Shown: piece by piece, positions 56,886 through 64,000 of the stretch
Position numbering within the stretch: the first letter of the stretch is position 1
Layout: each line of letters starts with the position of its first letter
Program-made: the position numbers and the translations under genes
The notes under the pieces: generated by a model
The model's database searches: none
The model's input: the letters and a program-made list of their open reading frames with translations, nothing else
Told to the model about the DNA's origin: nothing
DNA from: Turritopsis dohrnii
Lineage: Eukaryota; Cnidaria; Hydrozoa; Anthoathecata; Oceaniidae
NCBI GenBank assembly: GCA_027922465.2
Contig: BQMF02000595.1
Coordinates: 163,733 to 227,732, forward strand
Direction of reading: 5' to 3'
DNA length: 64,000 nucleotides

Positions 56886-57524
56886 TCATCTAGTTTTCAT
56901 GTAAACAAATTGAGGCTGTTCGTTGGGTAGTACGCAACTGCGAACTCTATATTTATCATCGGTCTCTTGTTTCAAATCGAGCATCAAATAGGAATGAGGT
57001 TTGATCGTTGCATCGTTGAAAGCCCAATTCAAAAATTTCGTGTTCAACGGCATGATCTGTTTGGCAAGGTGGAGAAATTGTGATTTGTCTCGAACGTTCT
57101 TAAAGATAACCATATAATCGGAATTCAAGCTGATGTTTCTCTGATTTTTATGGAATAAGTTTTGAGTTAAATAGATGACGGATAAATTATCATGTCGACC
57201 ACGAGAAAAGAGTTGTGATACTCCTTCATCACCGCTAGCCTCATCCATTAAATCATCTAATACAATGAGGTTTGGCGTATTCCGATTAAATTTCTCTTCT
57301 ATGTTGTCAGGTATACCCTGAATATATTCGATCATAGGGTTAATTTCAAGTAACTGTTCGAGAAGTCGTGGTTGATGTTTTGCATAACACCACGTGATAT
57401 TTTCCGGAACTACATTGAACATTTGTTGATTGTATCTTAACAAATTAAGTGTGAATACAGTTTTTCCAGCACCTCGTCCACCTGAAATAAGCATGCTGAA
57501 TGGGTGTTTCAGTTGTACCTCCAT
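56886..57524 (-). CDS. FtsK/HerA-type DNA packaging ATPase
   Basis: 212 residues from the ATG at 57524 (MEVQLKHPF). Walker A GGRGAGKT is at residues 15-22 and Walker B LIVLDDLMDEA near 86-96; the sensor-like region with LTQNLF follows. This family (A32-like) packages DNA into virions of Polintons, adintoviruses and nucleocytoplasmic viruses. It is the first gene of the minus-strand block, divergent from PolB. Confidence 0.92.
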   Translation of the reverse strand: MEVQLKHPFSMLISGGRGAGKTVFTLNLLRYNQQMFNVVPENITWCYAKHQPRLLEQLLEINPMIEYIQGIPDNIEEKFNRNTPNLIVLDDLMDEASGDEGVSQLFSRGRHDNLSVIYLTQNLFHKNQRNISLNSDYMVIFKNVRDKSQFLHLAKQIMPLNTKFLNWAFNDATIKPHSYLMLDLKQETDDKYRVRSCVLPNEQPQFVYMKTR

Positions 57525-57545
57525 GTCCGAGGTAACCACACCCAA

Positions 57546-57862
57546 CCTACATCAATGAGATTTATTGTTTATACCGCATCTATTATATTAAGTGTCAACC
57601 TCAACCTCACATACAAAGGGAGTAATTAGTGATATTATAGCGGTACATTTCAAAGAAATTTATAAAATCTCAGTCCACATCACTGTGATTTATTGTTCAT
57701 ACCCGCGTCTATTATAGGATAAAGGTGTTAACCTAACACCACATACAGAGGGTGTAATTAGTAAAATTATAGCGGTACATTTCAGAGAAATTTATAAAAT
57801 CCCAACACAAATTAAAATGGTGTAAAGAAGCTAAATTGAAGTTTCTGTAGGAGTATAAAATC
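57546..57862. promoter_or_regulatory. Bidirectional promoter region with 132-bp tandem duplication
   Basis: Between the ATPase and PolB starts, a segment with atagcggtacatttc and aaatttataaaatc is duplicated at 132-bp spacing (57641 and 57773). TATA-like tttataaaat occurs in each copy, tataaac lies on the ATPase side, and agtataaaatc immediately precedes the PolB ATG. Confidence 0.6.
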
Positions 57863-58197
57863 ATGCTCTCTCACTGCTTGCAATTCATTCCAATTGTAAT
57901 CAACAGTGAAAAGTTTCTTTACGCTAAAGTCATCGATCAAAATATTTTAATCATGCCTCCATGCTTCGTATGTAGCTTATGTTTAAAGTCGTTTGCAAGT
58001 GGACAGACACTAAGAAGACATATGATGGTACATACTGGTGAAAAACACTTTCAGTGTGGTAAATGTCATCATCAATTTTCACGAAAGGATAATTACAGCA
58101 GACATGTTAATGGTTGTGGAAATAACGTACAGTCATCTGGTATGCTATTTATAAAATCTCTAACTTCTAAAAAATTTCATTATTCATTATTCAAATT

Positions 58198-58232
<35 letters not shown>

Positions 58233-61200
58233 TATTATTACTATTATTATTTCTTCTTCTTCTTATATCAGATTGTAACCAATCTCGAGGAGAAATGCTC
58301 CATCAAAAAATACAAAAATGCCGACTGGAATTGGAAAGGCTATTGGTAGAACAACAGCTACAACAAGATAATCATCATCATGATGAAGCAACCTTCGACA
58401 TTTATGAGCATTTGGATTTCGATTCAAATGATCATGATGATATCAACAATAATGATGATGGTGAAATAGAGACTCGAGAGAATGTATTTATCAATAATCA
58501 ACCAACATTCGACATTTTCGAACATTTAGATTTCGATGATAACAATGATGAAAATATTAATTCGATTGAATTCAATAACCGAAGTAATGGAGAAGGTTCT
58601 CAAACAACGGAATTTAATGACATTAATCACCTGTCATTTCAAAATTTATCAGACATTACGTTTGACATAGGTCTGTTTTAATTTAGTTATGCAAAGATTA
58701 TGAAAGATTATGAAGAAAAAATGTATTTTTATAACTCTGTTTCTTTTCATCTTTAAGATCCAACAACAATATTCAATGTTAATCAACAAGAAGAGAACCA
58801 ACAGAATATCATGGATCCACCGTTGTGTGCAGGTTAATAAATTCTTAAATGATATTGAGAGATTGTTTAATAGTCTACAATAATGTTTTGTTTTGTTATT
58901 ACTTCTGTTTTTTATCTTTTTCCATAGACGAGAATGATGATGGTGAAATAGAGACTCGAGAGAATGTATTTATCAATAATCAACCAACATTTGACATTTT
59001 CGAACATTTAGATTTCGATGATAACAATGATGAAAATATTAATTCGATTGAATTCAATAACCGAATTAATGGAGAAGGTTCTCAAGCAACGGAATTTAAT
59101 GACATTAATCACCTGTCATTTCAAAATTTATCAGACATTACGTTTGACATAGGTCTGTTTTAATTTAGTTATGCAAAGATTATGAAAGATTATGAAGAAA
59201 AAATGTATTTTTATAACTCTGTTTCTTTTCATCTTTAAGATCCAACAACAATATTCAATGTTAATCAACAAGAAGAGAACCAACAGAATATCATGGATCC
59301 ACCGTTGTGTGCAGGTTAATAAATTCTTAAATGATATTGGGAGATTGTTTAATAGTCTACAATAATGTTTTGTTTTGTTATTACTTCTGTTTTTTATCTT
59401 TTTTCCATAGACGAGAATGATTTAACTTATGAGGATTTGGTTGAAGCGGAATATCAAATAGATCCTACACATATTTGTAGAGGATGTGGGGAAGTATTTC
59501 AAAGACAGGATAATAAATACTACCATGAAAGACGTTGTTATGGTGGGTTTCGGGGACGTATTTCCGAACAAACAGGAGGATCAAGTCGGAACACTGAGCC
59601 ATACATCGTGAGTGGAGCACTCAATAATAATACCAGTGTTTATAGACATGATATCAACGGATGTGATATTGATTCCATCAAAACCGCCATCGAAATGTTT
59701 AACACAATACTGAATGAAAAAGCTGCTACGTGTGGTATAAAGTTTTATGTTTCTGCATCAATCATTTTTGCCAAGGCAAAAGATCGCAGTGATGTAACAG
59801 ATCCGCCAGTTGTCTTAAGGTCCGACGTTTATACTCTTCTAAGACATAGCAAAATTACAAATGAAGCAGACGCTGTCTACGAACAACTAAAGGAGAAAAT
59901 TGACGATTTTGAACGTAATGGTAGTGGTTGGGTTGTACATCAGCTGCTTCATTTAGATTTGGGTGAGTATGATTTACATTCTAATATTTCGATTATTGTT
60001 TTTTTTTTTTTTTTTATTATTTTTTTTTTTTTTTTTTTTTTTTTTTATTTTTTTTTTTTTATTCATCCATATTTTTATTTATTTTCAGGAATTTCAACTT
60101 ATGATCCGTTTCATGGCTCATCATTTATCGAATTACCGAAAGAACTTCAACATAAACACGCTCTAGTCAACATAAAAAACAAAGACCAAAAGTGTTTTCT
60201 CTGGTGCATTCTTGCACACTTATACCCAGCTGCTACGAATCCGAATCGTGTCACCAATTATGAACCTTATGAGAATGAGTTGAACACGAAAGGAATACAG
60301 TTTCCATTGAAAGTCAATCAAATTGAGAAATTTGAAAAACTGAACTACAACCAAATTAGCGTTAACGTCTTTGGATACGAGGAGAAAAAGGTATTTCCTG
60401 TAAGGATTAGCAACATCAAAAACGATGAAAGAAGAAATCATGTCAATCTCCTACTGTTGAATAAGGATGAAGATTCATACCACTATGTACTAATTAGAAG
60501 CATGAGTGGGTTCATAACAGCACAACGTTCCAAACATCAACATAAATCTTTTTACTGTGATTACTGCCTCCAACCTAGCGTCTCAAGTGAAACGCATAAG
60601 AAGCATGTGGAAATTTGTCGTTTACATGGTGCACAGAGGGTTTATGTGCCAGAAAAGGACGATAAATTCAACCGCGATAAAGTTTTCTTCAATGATGTTG
60701 CGAAGCAGCTTCGGTTACCCTTCGTCGTTTACGCTGATTTCGAAAGCATTCTCCCAAAAATGGAGGAATCTAATGAAGGAGTATCATCAACTACAAAAGA
60801 TGCAGTGCACGTTCCTTGTAGTTTTGCAACATACATTGTTTCCACCGACGATCGGTTTTATAAAGCTCCATTTATCTACGTTGGCAAAGACGCATCACAT
60901 AAATTTATTGAACACATTCTTGCTGAGGTAGCAGAATTACGTGAGATTTTGAAAAGAAAGATTCCAATGTCTATTAGCGAAGCTCAAACTATTGAACACA
61001 ATAATTCGGATAAATGCTACCTATGTCTAAAACCGTTTAATTCACGTTCTAAGAATGAAAGGAAGGTGAGGGATCATTGTCATCTCACAGGTCAATATCG
61101 TGGTGCCGCACATTCCATCTGTAACTTAAATCTCAGAATCAATCCAGATAATGTTCGGATTCCAGTCATTCTACATAATCTGAAAGGATATGATTCTCAT

Positions 61201-63801
61201 TTGATTTTATCGGCTGTCAAACCAGAACATGGAAAAATAAAGGTATTTCTAGTTCACTAGCTATGATCTAATATTTTTGCTCTATTTTACGCTTTCAGCT
61301 ATAATGATACATGTACTCATTATTGTTTAGGTTATCGCGAATAATACGGAACAATACACGTCCTTTTCAATCAACAATATACATTTCATAGATTCACTTC
61401 AATTCATGCAGTCTTCCTTAGCACATCTCTCGTCAAATCTACAACAGTCTGACTTTCACAACGTAAGGAAATTTCTGAAAGGCCGTGCATCCACTATTGC
61501 CGATGGACAGGATGGTCCACTACTAGACGATGCAGATGGAGATTTGAATGAGTATCTAATTAACCAAGGTCGTGATTATCGAAATGGGGATTGCGAAACA
61601 GTTCGAGTAGATCTACCATGTGATCAGGAGGTAGAAGAAGACCTTAAGCTGTTAACACGAAAAGGAGTGTATCCATATGAATATATGGATTCTTTCGATA
61701 GATTTAAGGAAAATTCATTGCCTTCGATGGAGCAATTTGTTAGTTCGCTAACATTGCAAGGAATATCTGAGGAAGATTATGAACATGCAAAGACTGTAAG
61801 CTATCTTTTTGTTTTGTCCTTGTGTTTTTCTTTATTTGCTTTGTTTTGGTTTTAGTCAAAATATTAAGTGATGTCAATTTTATTTTACAGATTTGGAGGC
61901 ATTTCGATCTAAATAGCCTCCAAGAATATCATGACTTGTATCTTGTAACTGACGTTTTAATCCTCGCTGATGTCTTTGAAAGTTTTCGCTCAACATGTCT
62001 GCAGTTTTATGATCTTGATCCGGCACATTTCTACACAGCACCTGGGTTATCATGGAAGGCGGCACTGAAAATGACAGGAGTTACTTTGGAACTGTTGACT
62101 GATATCGATCATCACCTTTTCATCGAAAAGGGAATACGAGGTGGCGTCTCGATGATCACCCATCGCTACGCTAAAGCTAATCTGCCACAGTTAGATAGCT
62201 ATCGTCCAGAGCAACCGTTAGAGCATTTGATTTATTTAGATGCAAACAATCTGTATGGTTGGGCAATGTCTCAGCATTTACCCACACATGGTTTCAGGTG
62301 GCTGAATGATAATGAAATTAATGTTTTAGACATTAATGAAGTTAGTGATGCTGATGAAATAGGATACATTTTAGAGGTTGATCTTGGTATGTATGATTCA
62401 TGTTATTATAAAATTATTCTTTTCTTATTTGCATGCACATCTACTTTCTTAATATCATCAATCATGTAGCTAATTTCGTCATTATATTTACTTTAGAATA
62501 TCCTATTGAGCTTCACGATCTGCACAATGAATATCCACTCGCACCAGAGAGGATGTGCGTTCAATATGATCAACTTTCATCAAAGCAACTAGAACTTCTC
62601 GACGTTTTGCAATATAAACCACAAGAAAAACTCATTCCCAATTTAAACGACAAGATAAAGTATATTTTACACTATCGTAATTTAAAACAATATCTTTCTT
62701 TGGGATTGAGATTGAAAAAGGTATGTCGTCAGTCCAATATTAACACTTGAATCTCTTCATGATGATGGAAATTTTCATATTTATCTTTTCTTACTTAGAT
62801 ACATCGTGTATTAACTTTCTCTCAATCACCTTGGCTGAAGAAGTATATAGACTTCAATACTGCGCAGAGAGCTCAAGCCACAAATGAGTTTGAAAAGAAC
62901 TTCTTCAAGTTAATGTAAGTTATAGTCTTAATTAAATTGTTTTTGTTGTTGTGGTTTTGTTTTGTTTTGTTTTTTTTTTTTGTTTTGTTTTGTTTTTTCT
63001 TAATAATTACTAATGATGCCATTTATTTCCAGGAACAACTCTGTTTTCGGAAAAACGATGGAGAATTTGAGGAAGAGGAGAAACATCGATCTGGTTAATA
63101 ATGAAAAGTCGCTGAAGAAATTAGTCAGACAGACTTCGTTCAGAAAAGCGACAATCTTTCATGAGAATCTGGTAGCTATTGAGCGTCAGAAGGTGCAATT
63201 AAACCTCAATCGACCAATTTACGTTGGATTCGTCGTTTTAGATGTAAGCAAAATCCTCATGTACGACTTTCACTACAACTTTATCAAAACCGAATACCCT
63301 GGTGATAAATCAAAGCTTCTTTTCACTGACACCGATTCGTTGACGTACAAAGTTAAAACGCATGATCTGTATCTTGATTTTAAACATCACTCAGATCTCT
63401 TCGATTTTAGCGGATACCCGAGGAATCACCCATGTTATTCCACTGTTAATAAGAAGGTTATCGGTAAGATGAAGGATGAATTAGATGGTGTTTTGATGGA
63501 AGAATTTGTTGGATTGAAAGCTAAGATGTATAGTTTTAGAGCTGGGGGAAAGGAAATGAAAAAAGCGAAGTCGGTGAATAGATGTGCATTGAAAGAGCGA
63601 GTAATCCATCAGGATTATTTACAGTCGCTATTCGAAAATCAAACAAAGTATACAGAGATGACATCAATCCGCTCTTACAAACATAAATTGTATACAATTA
63701 CGCAAATAAAAAAATCAATTTCCGCTTTTGATGATAAAAGGTATATCCTGGAAGATGGCGTTGCGACATTAGCACATGGACATTATTCATTACGAACATA
63801 A
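57863..63801 (+). CDS. Protein-primed DNA polymerase B, 12 exons
   Basis: Exons: 57863-58139, 58272-58670, 58758-58832, 58928-59152, 59240-59314, 59411-59962, 60089-61242, 61331-61795, 61891-62386, 62497-62720, 62799-62914, 63033-63801. All introns (78-132 bp) are GT-AG and the total is 4827 nt, 1608 residues, with consistent phases. The ATG may alternatively be at 57953. Two C2H2 fingers at the N-terminus are followed by an acidic region with repeated FDI-EHLDFD motifs and a third finger (CRGCGEVF). Exo I is YADFES (about 751), an endonuclease VII-like Cys/His block lies at about 843-880 and Exo II is HNLKGYDSH. Motif A is YLDANNLYG (about 1189), motif [10 protein letters not shown] (about 1352) and motif C FTDTDS (about 1449). 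It replicates the element by protein priming. The frame is intact. Confidence 0.92.
58451..59414 (+). repeat. 482-bp tandem duplication inside PolB
   Basis: 58451-58932 and 58933-59414 are almost identical, including exon ends, the introns and the 75-nt exon. Only a few substitutions and one extra T distinguish the two units, so the event is recent. Confidence 0.95.
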
Positions 63802-64000
63802 TTTTTATTTTTTTTTTTTTTTTTTTTTTTTTATTTTTATTTTTTTTATTTTTTACTCTAAAATTCTGCTCTAAAACTTCCATAACTTTCTTTTGCATTA
63901 AAATGATACATGCTCTAAGTCTACTGCTTTTAATGTAATGACATAGAAGAGACAATCGTGTAATAAATTTTTATATTTCAAATTGTATTAATCTACTCGT
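63802..64000. other. Downstream of PolB
   Basis: T-rich run, then AT-rich DNA with AATAAA at 63962, a possible polyadenylation signal. The right terminal repeat has not begun here. Confidence 0.5.

Larger units (their letters stand above)
49525..64000. mobile_element. Polinton/Maverick (adintovirus-like) element, right end outside the window
   Basis: It carries the full set expected of the family: protein-primed PolB, integrase with chromodomain, FtsK/HerA-type ATPase, adenain-like protease, major and minor capsid proteins, plus small basic proteins. No frame is broken. The left boundary is inferred from a possible AGT start near 49525 (agtagattgtcaggcagg), since Polinton ends usually begin AGT, and from the tandem repeats at 49600-49815. 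The right repeat lies beyond 64000, so the 6-bp duplication and inverted repeat cannot be checked. Such elements are endogenous virus-like transposons able in principle to form virions. Confidence 0.9.

Noticed and set aside
58140..58271. Poly-Phe/Leu stretch as part of the polymerase
   Set aside because: It is a 132-bp intron with GT-AG borders that happens to be open in frame; the same applies to 59963-60088.
1..64000. CRISPR arrays, tRNA, rRNA, riboswitches
   Set aside because: Nothing with the needed structure was seen; the short repeat arrays lack regular spacers and the sequence is eukaryotic.

Overview
The window is eukaryotic and very AT-rich. Genes have short GT-AG introns, and almost everything that can be named is a mobile element. 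The TTAGGG-like core of one small element, the Polinton type and the mixture of BEL/Pao, CR1-like, hAT, pogo, MULE and Helitron families suggest an invertebrate metazoan. A cnidarian is my best guess, from general resemblance only. No rRNA, tRNA, CRISPR or bacterial-type feature was seen, and no convincing host gene apart from a possible micro-exon cluster near 1.0-1.75 kb.

Layout. 0-1 kb: the 3' end of a BEL/Pao retrotransposon with its LTR. 1.0-1.75 kb: four micro-exon-like blocks. 1.76-6.35 kb: two head-to-tail copies of a Helitron-like family (A). 6.66-9.7 kb: a piece of a second Helitron family (B), a decayed MULE transposase and a small inverted-repeat element. 9.7-12.9 kb: two decayed non-LTR reverse transcriptases. 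13.0-20.15 kb: a Helitron A copy split by a CR1-like LINE, which is itself split by a Helitron B copy. 20.2-24.3 kb: decayed hAT and pogo-like transposases.

25.65-32.17 kb is an apparently intact DNA transposon of 6523 bp. It has about 565-bp inverted repeats and a candidate 6-bp target duplication. Its two inward-facing genes are a DDE integrase-like transposase and a five-exon HECT ubiquitin ligase, and each begins with a SAM-like domain immediately inside its inverted repeat. 32.4-34.5 kb holds two more Helitron B copies. At 34.7 kb is a perfect 97-bp miniature element. 35.0-40.1 kb carries a decayed multi-exon gene joining SET, protein kinase, zinc-finger and recombinase-like segments. 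42.5-43.2 kb is a second BEL/Pao 3' end, and 43.8-45.6 kb a Helitron A copy inserted in a trinucleotide microsatellite. No feature was recognised between 45.84 and 49.52 kb.

From about 49.5 kb to beyond the right edge lies a Polinton/Maverick (adintovirus-like) element. Its minus-strand block encodes packaging ATPase, a small basic protein with a membrane-active-looking tail, a conserved protein of unknown role, chromodomain integrase, penton-like minor capsid protein, pX-like basic protein, major capsid protein and adenain-like protease. A divergent plus-strand gene encodes the protein-primed DNA polymerase B. That polymerase gene has 12 exons whose splice phases all agree, and two of the exons arose by a 482-bp tandem duplication. 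A separate plus-strand gene of unknown function lies at the left end. All Polinton reading frames in the window look open, so the element may be young. Its right terminus is outside the window.
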